Of a DNA stretch of 64,000 nt, positions 34,790-45,974 are shown one piece after another; the stretch's first letter is position 1, and every line of letters starts with the position of its first letter. The notes beneath the pieces were generated by a model. It saw nothing but the letters and a program-made list of their open reading frames with translations. It was not told where the DNA came from and made no database searches. The stretch is from Thelonectria olida (lineage: Eukaryota > Ascomycota > Sordariomycetes > Hypocreales > Nectriaceae). Location: assembly GCA_020736575.1 (NCBI GenBank), contig JAGPYM010000003.1, positions 2,728,001 through 2,792,000 of the forward strand, read 5' to 3'. A program made the translations under genes and the position numbers.

Positions 34790-35769
34790 TTTGTCCTGGA
34801 GGACAGCCTCGAGGGCGGACGAGATGGTGCTACTTGGTCGCGTTGAAGTTCAGGTTATCGCATTGGGATTTGTATTAGGAGAACGGTGGGATGGATCGCA
34901 AGTCGCAAATGGAGATGGTTGGAAAAAGAGTCTCCTGAAAGGAAGATCGGCGGACACTTGTGTTACGAGGATGACCCTTGAAGCGTGCGTTGACGGAAGG
35001 AGGTAGGATTGAACTTGGTGAGGACGAAGTGATAGGTCGGAGAGGAATCGATAGATGTCGTAAGAACTTTCCTAAGTTAGGTCATGAATGGCAATCTTGA
35101 AGAAATGGCCTTTTGAAGATCACCATGCACATGTGGCTGGCCCACATGGCTGCTGCTGTATTGAAGTTGCAGGGGTTGAGGGGATATCAGTGCGGAACCA
35201 TTACGCTAAGGCCTTTTCGGTGTCGGAAAATGGGAGGATCCGAAAAGGTGTTGAATCAGCATAAATACAAGGTAGGACGTAAGCTCTCTGAATCACAATA
35301 AGAGACAAGAATATAGTGAATCATTGATTGTGCATTCAATTCACGTACTAGAGTATTCGGGGCGAAGGCCTCGGAAGGGGGAGATTCGATTATGAAATTC
35401 GAAATCAACCCAAGGGAACGTCCACTACAACAGCTGAAATCACAAATTGGATATCAAAAGCATGTATCAGTCGTTCAATAGGCGTCTGCTTACAGATTTG
35501 TACTGGTGTGTACGGAGCAAGTGCCTTTTCGCTTGAGATGCCCAAGGGAATCCAATGCATATTTAGTGACTGATCATCTCATGCAAGTCAGACGGCAAGA
35601 AACCAAAACGGTTCTCACCAGAGACAAAGCAGAGCGTAAATCTTTGCACACAGACTAGTTGACTTGATACGGAAGAGCAAGTTCGAGGCAACTTAAGAGT
35701 GTGCAGACCATTCACCAGTTGCACGCGAAACGTTGAACCAGTCTTGGGAGACAATAGGACATTCGACCT
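34790..35769. other. Intergenic stretch, no gene supported
   Basis: About 980 bp: 5' flank of the GT34 gene and 3' flank of the RING-CH gene, both minus strand. No other coding signal. Confidence 0.5.
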
Positions 35770-36780
35770 TTATTGATCTTTCTTACCCTCTGTATTTGAT
35801 CCGTCGTCTTCTGCGTCATCATCGTCCTCGCCCACGTCGACAACTTGTTCGCTGATTCTGGAAAGGATCCGGGCACTGAGTGCCTTGACAAACTTCCAAA
35901 TAGCCATCATAAAGGTGAACGCTCCGATGACCACAAAGATGAGACTGATGTTCTCAACCCGTCCTCGCCCAGTTCCCTGTCGTCGTCCAGTCGTATTCAC
36001 CAACCCACTGTTTCGAAGTTGGAACCATTGCCAAGGTCCCACGGCCAACATGGATTTAAGCAGTCCAACAATGCCAAGGGAGAAGAACCCTTTGGCAAAG
36101 TGTTCGGACCATGACGTCGGCTCTTGGGGCAGAGGTTCTTGCATGGCTTCAATATCGTTGACCACGCTTGTGACAGTTTCGCCGATAGTTCCAAGGGGAT
36201 CCGACCAGAGGTCAAACAAAGGATCCGCAATGAAGCCAAGGGTAAAGATGCCTAGCAAGAGGAACAAGAATGTCAAAGCAATCTGAGCCCATTTGCTGCT
36301 CAATGCTGAAGCCCAATGGAGACGTGAGATGCGATAGGAAAACTTGCAAGTCGGGCATTGCCAGTAGTTCCTTGCTTCTGTTGGGTTGGCCAGTCTCCAG
36401 GCATTGAGGCACCCTTCGTGGACGTATTTCTGCGATCCCTTACACTTGCATGGTGATAGCAGGCGGCCTAGTTCTGGGTCATCAGACACGTATGTCGGTC
36501 GAGATGAGGTGCCGAGCCCAAAAGCACCAGGAATTTCAGTTGGATACTTGGGTTCTTCCGTGTCGAAGCAGATGCGACATGTGCGAGGACCGTACTGCCG
36601 ACCGGTTGGTCTTGGTTGGGGTTCTGCTTGTGGCTCTGGCTGGGGTTGGGGTTGAGGCTGTGGTGCATGCTCAGGCTCGGCAGGACGCGTCTTTTCGGAA
36701 CTGGAACTCGCATACGGTCGAGGCTCGCGCGAGGACGTGTCCTCAACAGAGGACCAATTCCATGTCGGTTCAGTATCCAT
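35770..36780 (-). CDS. RING-CH (MARCH-like) membrane E3 ubiquitin ligase
   Basis: A single exon from the first ATG of the frame (36780) to TAA, 336 aa. Residues about 38-60 are a Gln-Pro/Glu-Pro repeat. About 68-145 is a C4HC3 RING-variant domain: CRICFD, a 45-residue loop, CKCKGSQKYVHEGCLNAW and CPTCKF, the signature of membrane-bound MARCH ligases. It is followed by hydrophobic segments (IALTFLFLLLGIFTLGFIAD about 170-190; a weaker one around FFSLGIVGLLKSML; ISLIFVVIGAFTFMMAIW near 290-308) and an acidic C terminus (DVGEDDDDAEDD). These ligases ubiquitinate membrane proteins in the secretory or endosomal pathway or in outer membranes. Targets unknown. It is divergent from the proteasome gene, with a 582-bp interval. 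Confidence 0.88.
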   Translation of the reverse strand: MDTEPTWNWSSVEDTSSREPRPYASSSSEKTRPAEPEHAPQPQPQPQPEPQAEPQPRPTGRQYGPRTCRICFDTEEPKYPTEIPGAFGLGTSSRPTYVSDDPELGRLLSPCKCKGSQKYVHEGCLNAWRLANPTEARNYWQCPTCKFSYRISRLHWASALSSKWAQIALTFLFLLLGIFTLGFIADPLFDLWSDPLGTIGETVTSVVNDIEAMQEPLPQEPTSWSEHFAKGFFSLGIVGLLKSMLAVGPWQWFQLRNSGLVNTTGRRQGTGRGRVENISLIFVVIGAFTFMMAIWKFVKALSARILSRISEQVVDVGEDDDDAEDDGSNTEGKKDQ

Positions 36781-37362
36781 GCGGAAGGATCTAAGGTATC
36801 TGCAGAGGTGGCTGGAATAAAAAGGGTTGGGAATGCGAGTGAGGGTAACCAAGATGAAGAGCTGAAAGAATTTGCAGGTTAGAAATCACGATTGCCCAAG
36901 GAGGCGGTTGGGGGCAGCCTCCATGATATATCGCGAGTTGAATGTTGAGATTCAGCGTCGGAAGAGTGTAGCAATTTGGCGGGGGAGTAACCTTGGCGCC
37001 AGGTCATTGAACGGACGAAGACGAAAAGGCCAGCACAGCCTCCGTGGAAGATGCCAGGAATTCCACCGAAGCAGCCGAGAACAGATGATAGCTTGTCAAA
37101 CTTGTGCTGATTGGGGCGGGGCCCGACCGGAGCCGGAACATTAATTCCCCCGCCATAGCTGCCCCGGCCGAGCTTGAACGCGCAGCTTGGCCGTGCCTGG
37201 AGAAGCGGCAGCTGTTGGCCAAACACCAAAGCTCCAGTTGTAGCCTTGCCTGCTTGATCCCTTGTCACCACGCTCTCCGAATATTCAAACCACCAATCCG
37301 ATCCGCATCGACTATTCAGAAAAGGCTAGGTCGTTGAACACATCGAGGCACAAATCGCAGAC
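36781..37362. promoter_or_regulatory. Divergent intergenic region between RING-CH ligase and proteasome alpha-2
   Basis: 582 bp between two divergently transcribed ubiquitin-proteasome genes. A long minus-strand frame exists here but reads as composition-biased leader sequence. I see no clear PACE-type (GGTGGCAAA) element. Confidence 0.4.
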
Positions 37363-38448
37363 ATGGCGGACCGTTACTCCTTCTCTCTCACCACCTTTTC
37401 CCCCAGGTATGTCGCTCCGATGACGATGGACAACGGCGATGATGCGGGCATCAATGCTAACAATGTTGTAGTGGAAAGCTGGTTCAGATTGGTACGCGCA
37501 GGCTTTTCCCGAGCTACTAGGGACATCTTAGAGCTCGATGGTCATTGTAATGACGAGAACACTGAGCTAATCATTGTTCAATAGAGTATGCTCTGAATGC
37601 CGTCAACCAGGGCATCACTGCCCTTGGTATCAAAGGTTTGTACTACGGGACAACTCTGCAGTCTTCCACCACTAACCACGAGTAGCCACCAACGGTATCG
37701 TCCTTGCCACCGAGAAGAAGTCATCCTCCCCTCTCGCCGACCAGAGCTCGTTGTCCAAGATTAGCAACATCACCCCCAACATCGGCATGGTTTACTCGGG
37801 AATGGGTCCCGATTACAGAGTCTTGGTCGACCGAGCGCGCAAAGTCTCCCACACCGGCTACAAGCGAATCTACAACGAGTACCCCCCCACCCGGATATTG
37901 GTCCAGGACGTCGCTCGAGTCATGCAGGAGGCTACCCAGTCTGCTGGTGTTCGACCCTACGGTGTGAGCCTGTTGGTCGCTGGCTGGGATGAGGGCATCG
38001 AGCCCGAGGAGGAGGAGAGCAGTGATGACGATTCGGAGAAGAAGCCCACCAAGAAGACCGGCGGTATTCAAAAAGGCGGCCCTATGCTGTACCAGGTCGA
38101 TCCCTCTGGCAGCTACTATCCTTGGAAGGCCACGGCGATTGGCAAGAGCGCGACCAAGGCAAAGACGTTCTTGGAGAAGCGATACTCAGAAGAACTGGAG
38201 CTGGAGGATGCTATTCACATTGCCCTCCTGACCCTGAAGGACAACATTGAGGGCGAGATGAATGGCGACACCATCGAGATTGGTAAGTGATCTTGTCATT
38301 CGTACGGTTTGCTCTACTAACCCTACTAGGCATTGTCGGCCCCCCTGCTGAGCACCTTCTTGGTCTCGAGGGTGTTGAGGGCGCCGTGGGTCCTCGTTTC
38401 AGGAAGCTGACCCCTCAAGAGATTGAGGATTATCTCACGAGTCTATGA
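37363..38448 (+). CDS. pre8: 20S proteasome subunit alpha-2 with an acidic insertion
   Basis: Five exons, 37363-37406, 37472-37491, 37585-37635, 37686-38282 and 38330-38448, give 276 aa. Exon 2 is only 20 nt (SGKLVQI). The start [14 protein letters not shown] then SGKLVQI and EYALNAV is the alpha-subunit N-terminal helix signature. It continues with [49 protein letters not shown] and [18 protein letters not shown]. Compared with the roughly 235-250 aa of yeast and animal alpha-2 there is an extra acidic/basic stretch of about 28 residues ([13 protein letters not shown] then PTKK) after VAGWDEG, on a surface loop. I believe other filamentous ascomycetes have a similar insertion, so it is probably lineage-wide. 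Non-catalytic ring subunit of the 26S proteasome. Confidence 0.95.
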
Positions 38449-38558
38449 TGTATTTGAGCGGCCCGGGTACTAGGAGCAAGACTTGTACAATAGTAGATCA
38501 TACAGGCTGAATGAGCTGGTTCCGGTAGAAGATTGTGTTGCGCAATGCTTTGATCACT

Positions 38559-39632
38559 TCAATATTTGGGCTTCTCTGCTGTCAAGATGAATGACGACTT
38601 GGGACCAGCCTCGACACCAACTGATTTCCATCCTGGAGGAACCCCGAAGTCGGCCTTGGACCACGACGTGGCGACGCCCGTGAATTCCTTTCCAAATCCA
38701 AGTTGACCGTTAGTGTTGCTGCCAACGACATAGACATCCCCATCCATTGTTATGGCGATGCCATGCGATTCCCCGAGCGCAACGTCCATCACGTCCTTTT
38801 CCTCATCAACTTCCATGTAATTGGGGGTGTTGCTGATGTCAGGGAACGGCTGATATCGGGTGTGAGAGCCAATTGACTCGGCCCCCCATATGTATACCGC
38901 ACCCCCCTCTGTGAGAGCGGCAAGGCTGAACCCACCAGCAGTGACTTTCTTGATGGGATCCCCAAGGGTGCTTAGTAAAGAGACTGGACATGGCTCGTCT
39001 GCTGGGCTTCTTGGCCATTAGTAAAACGCGCCGAATGGCTTGTGTATGAATGGATACGTACTTTGACTCGTCGACGTCCCGGCCTAGACAGTCTGCAAAC
39101 CTGGGATCTCCCATGGTCGACACTGGCGAGTCTTGGTCTTCGCACAAGATGACGAAGCCTGTTTCGTAGGCTTCTATCTGGCGGACTGGATACGTGCAAG
39201 GCCATGACCGGCCGTCGGTACCGCTTTTCCAAGCCGCCACGGATGGATATCTCACCAAAGTCTGAGGACCATAGCCATGTTGGAGCTTAGATTCTGCAAC
39301 GGTGAGGACTGCGCCGTCGCCCGAAATGGCATGTAGGCTGTCAAAAATGCAATTTTCGCCATTTTCCAGCGAGATGGTCGCACCTGGACATGAACCAGCC
39401 AAGCATCTAATGCCATCCCGATGAACTGCGTGAGGAGGTCTGTTAGTGTGGCGCCATTCGGCGAGTGGTGATGCGTACCGGTGGTGTAGCAAAGCCGTGG
39501 GCGTGGGCGACTGATCTCCTCGGCGCCGAGGACCTTTTTGAAGAGAAAGAGGTCATCGGGCTCGTCTTCAATCATCGATGGCTCGAAGAGGAGTTGGTTC
39601 CACGCGTTGAAGCCGACTGCGTAGAGCTCCAT
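38559..39632 (-). CDS. RCC1-like repeat protein
   Basis: Three exons, 39632-39479, 39425-39062 and 39006-38559, give about 321 aa. Start chosen at MELYAVGFNAWNQL, the usual beginning of these proteins; an in-frame ATG at 39725 would add 31 residues. RCC1-type blade motifs are visible: VGFNAWNQL, GGFSLAALTEGGAVYIWG, LGESHGIAITMDGDVYVVGSNTNGQLG. The number of blades is low, so the propeller may be incomplete or shared in a dimer. The acceptor of intron 2 is an AAG-AAG pair, so isoforms differing by one residue are possible. Proteins of this type are often guanine nucleotide exchange factors or scaffolds; this short fungal form has no known role that I can name. It converges on the proteasome gene. 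End position may be off by one base. Confidence 0.75.
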
Positions 39633-40120
39633 GGTGTGATTCTCGCTGGCCGGGGCTATGGCGCGTATTGGAAGCTTTTGCTGCTGCGTGCCTGGTACAT
39701 CCTGTGTTTTGGGCAGGTGGTTCATGGTAGACTGAGATAAAAGACTGAGTGTCTCGGAAGCTCAAGGGCTTTGTAATGGAGATGTTTAAGGGAGTGGACG
39801 TGTTGGAAGGTCAACGCATTGAACCTGAAGTTTGAGTGTTGCGAGGTCCCTGAGCACCCGCCGAGGGAGAAGAAAACATGAGGGTCAAGATGGGCAGCAA
39901 GGTACCAATGTTACTCGGTCAAATCACCACTCAACAACATCAAACAAGTAAATAATAGAAATTCACGCATTAATCTTCGTCAATGCAATTGATGTACAGC
40001 TACGATATTGTGGCTCACGGTAGTTGAAGCTTAAGGTGCTGATGCGGGACATGACGAATCTTCTTTCTCGTCATCTATTATTGACTAACTCCTCCTCACA
40101 TATCGTAGTAAATACATCAT
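39633..40120. other. Intergenic stretch, no gene supported
   Basis: About 490 bp: promoter of the RCC1-like gene and 3' flank of the MFS gene. Confidence 0.5.
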
Positions 40121-41854
40121 TTAGTGAACATATCGGAATGACACGACAGCTTCACCAGCACCGCCCTTACTCGAGCCCCGAATCTGGCTGCTGACAACTC
40201 CACGCGCCTCTTCCTCTTCCATTCTCTCGTTCTGCTTCTTCAGGTAATACTTGATGCCCAGCGCCGCCAGCCCGCAAACAACACATGCGCCGGCCATCAT
40301 GCTTCCTCCGATGTAGTATCTCGGCTTCTGCCAGTCGGGGAACATGTACACCGTGTAAAAGTGAGCCACGCCCGCCGCCATCAAGTTCACAATGGCAAGC
40401 GCCACGGCCCGCTTGGCTCGCGGTCGCGGGAGCGATGCGCTCAGCCAGCTGATGCAGATGCTGTAGGGCGCGTAGGAGCCTGCGGTCAAGAGGAACATGG
40501 AAAAGTAGCGACCGCCCGTCGAAGGCACGAACATGGCCTATCGATGTTGCTTAGTATTTCAACACCCATCGTTGAGAGCGAGGAGCTTACCAAAAGATTT
40601 CCGAGAACGCCAAACATCAACGGCACCGCAATGTGCCAGCCTCGCTCCTTCTTGTGCGCTGCGTGGAACGAGATGCTGAGAGAGGCGATGAAGGCGAAGA
40701 AGTAGGGAGGTGCCGTCAAGAGCAGCGTCACAGTGCTGCCGTACCCAAGTGTTCCGACGATGGAAGGGAAGAAGTTGTTGAACGATTGGGCAGTGATGAG
40801 GGCCATCTGTAGCACGATGAACATGTACAGCTTTGGATCGATCAACGCCTGCTTCAATCCCCACCAGATGGACTCTGGGTCTTCATCGACAATGCCGGCG
40901 TTCTCTTTACGGATGCGCCATTCCTGTCAATCGTCAGCGAATGCTCTCCGTGGTTATGCGTTCAAGAATAATGGCACTTACACCAATAAGTTGAAGCTCG
41001 TGCGAGATGAAGTAGTGCTTGCTCTGAAGCGGGTAGTCGGTCAAGATGGGGATCATCAGAATAGCGATAACGACTGTGACTGCGCCCTCGATGATGAACA
41101 GCCATGACCACGCTTCCCGCCCACCAACATTGTTCATTCGACTGGTGATGCCAGCTGCAATCAGGCCTGAGAAGGCAGCAGACATCATGTTTCCTCCGTA
41201 GAGAATGGCGATGCGAGGCGGGAGTTCGTTACGCTTGTACCAGCAGCTCATGACGACAAAGACGGCGGGGAGGAAGGGTGCTTCGACGAGACCCAGCAGA
41301 AATCGAAGGGCGGCTAACTGGCTAAAGTTCTTGGTGAAGCCTTGGGACATTGACAGGATTCCCCATAGAGAGGTGACGAGAGCGATGTAGTACGACGGGC
41401 GGACTTTGCCAATAATCATGTTGGAAGGGATTTGAGTGATGATGTCTGTAGATGTTAGTCATGAAGAGAATAGACGACACTGTTAACGTACATCCGATGT
41501 AGAACATCATAAGACTGGTATTGTATTGCCCGTTGGTCATGTTGAGATCCTCTTGAAGGCCAACAATCTTGGCACTTGCAATGTTGTTGCGATCCCTAGT
41601 AGTCACACATCAGTTTCTGTACAACTAACCAATAGAAAGCTGGCAACTCACAAGATATTCAGGAGGAATAGAAGGAATACACCAGGCATCAGTGTCATGT
41701 CTAATTTCCGAGTTAGTGCCCTATCCAGTTTGTTGACTTCATCACGGTTGAGATGAGTCAGTTCCTGGGGCAATGGCAGGTCATTAGGGTCCATGTGGCG
41801 AGGCTTCTCAGCCTCTTCCATCTGCGGAGCCTCCTTATCGATCATGTCAGTCAT
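40121..41854 (-). CDS. MFS transporter, anion:cation symporter (allantoate permease-like) family
   Basis: Five exons, 41854-41652, 41595-41492, 41445-40982, 40923-40591 and 40537-40121, give 506 aa. A hydrophilic N terminus (LNRDEVNKLDRALTRKLD) leads into helix 1 (MPGVFLLFLLNILDRNNIASA), with the DRNN motif typical of the ACS family. It continues with YIITQIPSNMIIGKVRPSYYI, LWGILSMSQGFTKNFSQLAALRFLLGLVEAPFLPAV and RIAILYGGNMMSAAFSGLIAAGI, then after a central loop the second six-helix bundle. ACS members import organic anions such as allantoate, pantothenate, nicotinate or hydroxyacids. It is transcribed in the same direction as the DapA-family aldolase 573 bp upstream and lies beside the FMN dehydrogenase and Zn2Cys6 regulator, which suggests uptake of the shared substrate. 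Confidence 0.92.
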
Positions 41855-42427
41855 TGTGAAAAGTTGAAAAAGCGGCGAGAAATGGACGAGTTTCGTTGTG
41901 TAAAGGGCTGGCTCGGTGAAGCAGCAATAGGATCAGCAACCACTTAAACATTATATGACCTTCATCAACCAACCCCCTCACACGTTGGTTACCACACCAC
42001 ACCGCACCCCGGATTCATACCCCAGACACCTCGGACGAGGCGCCGTGCCAGGGGGCTGGCGGCCACAACCCCAAAGGGCCGACCTAAAGCCCTCAGACAA
42101 TACCGTTGCTACTTGAACAGAGTCCATTACCCTTGCTGCCAAGCTTACCCCAGGATCATGGAGGGGTGACTCCACTCGTAGTCGGGGTAATGCGGGGGAA
42201 CTTGGCCGAGATGTTGGTCAGCTCACGAGTCAGTGACATGAGAATGGACGTGGAACCATGACTGAACTTTGGGATTACGGAGCGTTGTATCCGATTTACT
42301 CGCGCTGGAAGTAATCTGAAGGTAATGGAATTAATCTCTGGTCGAGAGATGCCAAAGTCTTATGTCAATGTACAATCTATCGAACCATCCGGTGTGTTAA
42401 TGCGTGCAGACTAACTAATACATCCGT
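41855..42427. promoter_or_regulatory. 5' region of the ACS transporter gene
   Basis: 573 bp between the aldolase stop and the transporter start, both minus strand. It holds CGG and CCG triplets that a Zn2Cys6 factor could read, but no clear CGG-N-CCG pair was established by eye. Confidence 0.3.
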
Positions 42428-43414
42428 CTATTTTCTCCAAGGTCTCTCCTTCTCCGACTTCTCCAGCACTCCCAACGTTTCTAGCGTCCATTTCTTCATC
42501 CCATCGTTCAATGGCTGATACGGTTGTCTCATCAGCCAAGTTGATTCATCCTTCAACCCCAGCTGTGGTCCCAAGTAATACCAAGCTCCGTACTTTGTAC
42601 AAGCGATACCCTTTTTGCAAGCCCATTCCGCGTTTGCCACATCGTCTTGCAGCTCCTTTGCCTCCTCGGTCCGACCAGCTTTCCAGAGATCGTACACCCC
42701 AGACGTAGATGCGGGGAAAATGTTGCCCATCCCCGTCACACATCCGCTTCCACCAGCGTGAAGCGTTGGGAGCAGATAGTCGCTGCTTCCGCCAAAGACG
42801 CCGAATTGCTCGTGCTTGAACTTGCTCGTCAGGCGCGTCAGCTTGCCGACATTTCCACAGGTGAGCTTGACAGCCACAATGTTGGGGTGGGTGGCCATGG
42901 CCGAGAGCTGATCCGAGTCGAGGTCGATGCCAGCCGTGACGCCGGGGAAGTTGTACACAACGATGGGAATGGGGGACGCATCTGCGACTGCTCGGAAGTA
43001 AGAGACCAGCGCATCGCTTGAGAGAGCCTTGGCCCAGTAACTAGGCGGTAGAAGCAACCCGAATGAGGCTCCCGCGTCAGCTGCGTCCTTTGCATTTAGG
43101 ATGGTTTCGTGTGTGCCCTGGGCGGAAATGCCTGCCACTATGGGATAGTCGGGCTTGTTTAAATCTTTCACTGCGCGAACGACAGTCTCGAGGATGGATT
43201 TGCGCTCGGGACCAGTGAGCAGGGCGAGCTCGCCGTTGGTGCCCAGATAGACCAAGCCGTGCATGCCAGCAGTGACAAGGGCTTGACACTGCTTGTACAT
43301 GGCATCGTAGTCTACGTTCTGGGCAGCATCTCCAGCCTTGTACAAGGTGATGACCGGGGTGTAGACGCCTGGTGGGAGAGGCTTGGCCTTGGGAGCAATA
43401 GTGCTGTAAGGCAT
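42428..43414 (-). CDS. DapA / N-acetylneuraminate lyase family aldolase
   Basis: A single uninterrupted exon, 328 aa, with no signal peptide. Class I aldolase TIM-barrel motifs are present: GVYTPVITLYK, GLVYLGTNGELALLTGPERK (the GTxGE phosphate/carboxylate loop), VVYNFPG with the catalytic Tyr, and IVAVKLTCGNVGKL with the Schiff-base Lys. The length fits the family. Fungal members include 4-hydroxy-2-oxoglutarate aldolase-like and 2-keto-3-deoxy-acid aldolases, all releasing or adding pyruvate; true dihydrodipicolinate synthase is not expected in a fungus using the aminoadipate route. Substrate not assignable. Its 5' end faces the FMN dehydrogenase across a shared 543-bp promoter, which supports co-regulation with a 2-hydroxyacid oxidising enzyme. 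Confidence 0.9.
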   Translation of the reverse strand: MPYSTIAPKAKPLPPGVYTPVITLYKAGDAAQNVDYDAMYKQCQALVTAGMHGLVYLGTNGELALLTGPERKSILETVVRAVKDLNKPDYPIVAGISAQGTHETILNAKDAADAGASFGLLLPPSYWAKALSSDALVSYFRAVADASPIPIVVYNFPGVTAGIDLDSDQLSAMATHPNIVAVKLTCGNVGKLTRLTSKFKHEQFGVFGGSSDYLLPTLHAGGSGCVTGMGNIFPASTSGVYDLWKAGRTEEAKELQDDVANAEWACKKGIACTKYGAWYYLGPQLGLKDESTWLMRQPYQPLNDGMKKWTLETLGVLEKSEKERPWRK

Positions 43415-43957
43415 GGTGTTAAGCGAGGCGTGAGTGATGTAACGGGGGAATAGGATGGAGGAGGAGATTGTGAGCTGAAACTAGCGAATTTGATCAACTC
43501 AGCGAAACAATGTGTAGAAACAAGGGATTCTCGCAAGGTAAAGCAGAGATAGTGTCCTCGTTCATGTCTTTTGAGCCACCTTCAATTCACCGTGTCGGGC
43601 TCTCGGCCGGGATCCACGCAAATGGCACCATGGCGACGAAAGTGCGGGGAGTATTACTAGGATGCTTGGATCCTTCACAGCGAAGGCGAAACAGCCATTG
43701 AAGGTGCAGAGGTACTTCGTACTTGGAGCAACCCCGGCACATTCCCCCGCACGCCGGTGATCCCGGCCGATGTGGAGTCGTCGCTCCGGAGCCGATCCAC
43801 GAACGGAAATATGGGTGGGGAATCCCCGGACTCGGAAAGCGAGAGGGCAGGGATAGTGTCAGCCATCTCATCACTTCGTATCAGCCGTCTTCTGAAAAGG
43901 CCTGTCTTGTCGAGAATGCGTCCACGGTAACAGCAAAAGGGCAAACACACCGCGTCC
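43415..43957. promoter_or_regulatory. Divergent promoter shared by the aldolase and the FMN dehydrogenase
   Basis: 543 bp between two divergent start codons. It holds several CGG/CCG triplets (for example CCGGCCGA and TCCGGAGCCGAT near 43760-43800) that could be bound by a Zn2Cys6 dimer such as the one encoded at 45975-48171. This is inference from spacing and composition. Confidence 0.35.
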
Positions 43958-45775
43958 ATGCTGCGAAGGACTAGCCAGATGGGAGTTGCCTTGGAACCGC
44001 GTACCATGGCTGAGCCTTCTGGCAAAGAAACACCAATTATATCTGTTCAGGATCTAAGCAAGCACAATTCAAAGTCGGATTGTTGGATTTCTGTGCACTC
44101 CAAGGTGTTTGATATCACACATTTTGTTAATGAACACCCGGGAGGACCAAGCGGTAAGTCATGGCGCACTGGAACCTTGGCCGTTTACCTGACATTGCTA
44201 ACTAATTCATATAACAGTTCTACTCAAGTGCGCGGGTGCAGATGCTACAGAGTCCTTTGACGAAGCTCATGCTCCCGACATGCTAGATGAGATGCCCAAG
44301 GACAAGTTCATGGGAGTTCTTGAGGAACTGCCTCCATCGCCGCCCTCGGTAGTTCCTCCAACTGCAGTCACGCCACCTACGCCGTCAGTGCTCGTGCCTG
44401 TTACCGTAACCGCAGCTCCAGAGCCTGCGGAAGACTCTTCGATCCCAGAACTGGAAGCGATATTAGGAGCACCAGACTTTCAACTCGCAGCATCGAAAGC
44501 ACTCAGTCCGAAAACATGGGCTTTTTACTCTTCGGCTGCCACTGATCTCGTCACTCATACCAAGAATAAAGAACTAGTGCGAAGGGTCATGATTCGGCCT
44601 AGGATTCTAAGAGATGTGTTGAGCGTGAACTACAAGACGACCATCCTCGGGTTTAAAACATCGGCACCATTCTTCATATCCCCAACGGCCATGGCGAGAT
44701 TAGCACACCCAGATGGTGAGTTAGCCATGGCTCGAGCCGCTGCAAAAGAGGGCATCATTCAGTGTGTAAGTCGAAGGCTCAATCCAGCGTAAGATGATTC
44801 GACATACTTACACCTTTAATCATCAGATCTCCAGCAACGCGTCCTACACCCTGCGATCGATTGTTTCCGCAGCACCACCTGGTCATCCTTTCTTTTTCCA
44901 GCTATACGTGAATTCCGACCGAAAAAAATCAACAGAGCTTCTCACAACCGCCCGCGAGCTAGGTGTCAAGGCCATCTTCGTGACCGTCGATGCTCCCGTA
45001 CCTGGGAAGCGAGAAGCAGACGAACGAGCTGCACAGGCAGTACAGATCAAGTCGGCGATTAGTGGAGGAGAGAGTAGCAAGGACAAGAAAGGCAGTGGGC
45101 TCGGCCGTTTGATGGCGCAGTACATCGACAAGTCTCTGCGCTGGGAGGATCTGGCTTGGATCCGCGAAGTCAGCCAAGTTCCCATTATTCTGAAGGGAGT
45201 GCAAACTGCCGAGGATGTTAAGAAGGCTGTTAGTTACGGTGTCGACGGGGTTTTGCTGAGCAATCATGGCGGAAGATCACTTGATGGGTGAGTTGGACAC
45301 GCCGAACCCCCGTCATAAACTGATGCGTTGCACTACTAACGACAACCTAAACTAGGTCTCCTGCCAGTATTCTCGTGCTACTAGAGCTGAGAAGAGTGTG
45401 CCCGGAAGTGTTCGACAGCTTAGAGGTTTACATTGACGGAGGCTTCGAACGCGGCTCCGATATCCTCAAGGCCATTGCTCTCGGTGCCACCGCTGTTGGA
45501 ATTGGCCGGCCGTTCCTGTACTCGTTGGTATACGGTCAAGACGGCGCCGAGCATCTAACGCAAAGTAAGTCAAAGTCGATCGGCAGGAGGCGTCCCTTGC
45601 TAACCCGGCGATAGTTCTTAAAGACGAGATTGAAACGTCTATGCGCTTGTGTGGCATAACAAGCTTGGAGGAGGCAACGCCGAGACTGGTGAACACTCGC
45701 GATATAGACCATCTAGTCGCAGATGACGAGGATCCAGATGTAAGGCCGAGAAAGCCGCGAACTTCGAAGCTTTGA
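43958..45775 (+). CDS. Cytochrome b5-fused FMN-dependent 2-hydroxyacid dehydrogenase (flavocytochrome b2-like)
   Basis: Five exons, 43958-44153, 44218-44765, 44827-45287, 45356-45564 and 45615-45775, give 524 aa. An alternative start at 44006 would remove 16 residues. About 30-105 is a cytochrome b5 domain with the haem motif HPGG and a second His candidate in DEAHAPDML. A Pro/Val/Thr-rich linker (about 118-160) follows, then the FMN_dh barrel: TWAFYSSAA, KTSAPFFISPTAMARLAHPDGE, FFQLYVN, IILKGVQTAEDVKKA, the catalytic His in LLSNHGGRSLDG and DGGFERGSDILKAIALGA (usually DGGxRxGxDxxKA, so Glu stands where Arg is common). This order matches yeast L-lactate:cytochrome c oxidoreductase, but no mitochondrial presequence is seen, so it may be cytosolic. 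Substrate: L-lactate or a related 2-hydroxyacid. Confidence 0.92.
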
Positions 45776-45974
45776 GACATCGACTCGTGAGATAGACTTG
45801 CATGGATAGATAATAGAATACAAGAGGAATACAGTCATCCACCCCCATGCATGGCTGTTGTATCGTTGCCAAATAGACTCACGACGCCAATCATAGCATG
45901 TAATACCAAGTTCGTATGATGTCAAGCAAGAAACTATGGCCTTCAATAAACACACTCTCTCTGATCCCCCCTTT

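Noticed and set aside
36879..37271. 130-codon minus-strand frame between RING-CH and proteasome genes
   Set aside because: Non-conserved leader-type sequence in a divergent promoter; not joined to the RING-CH frame by convincing splice sites.
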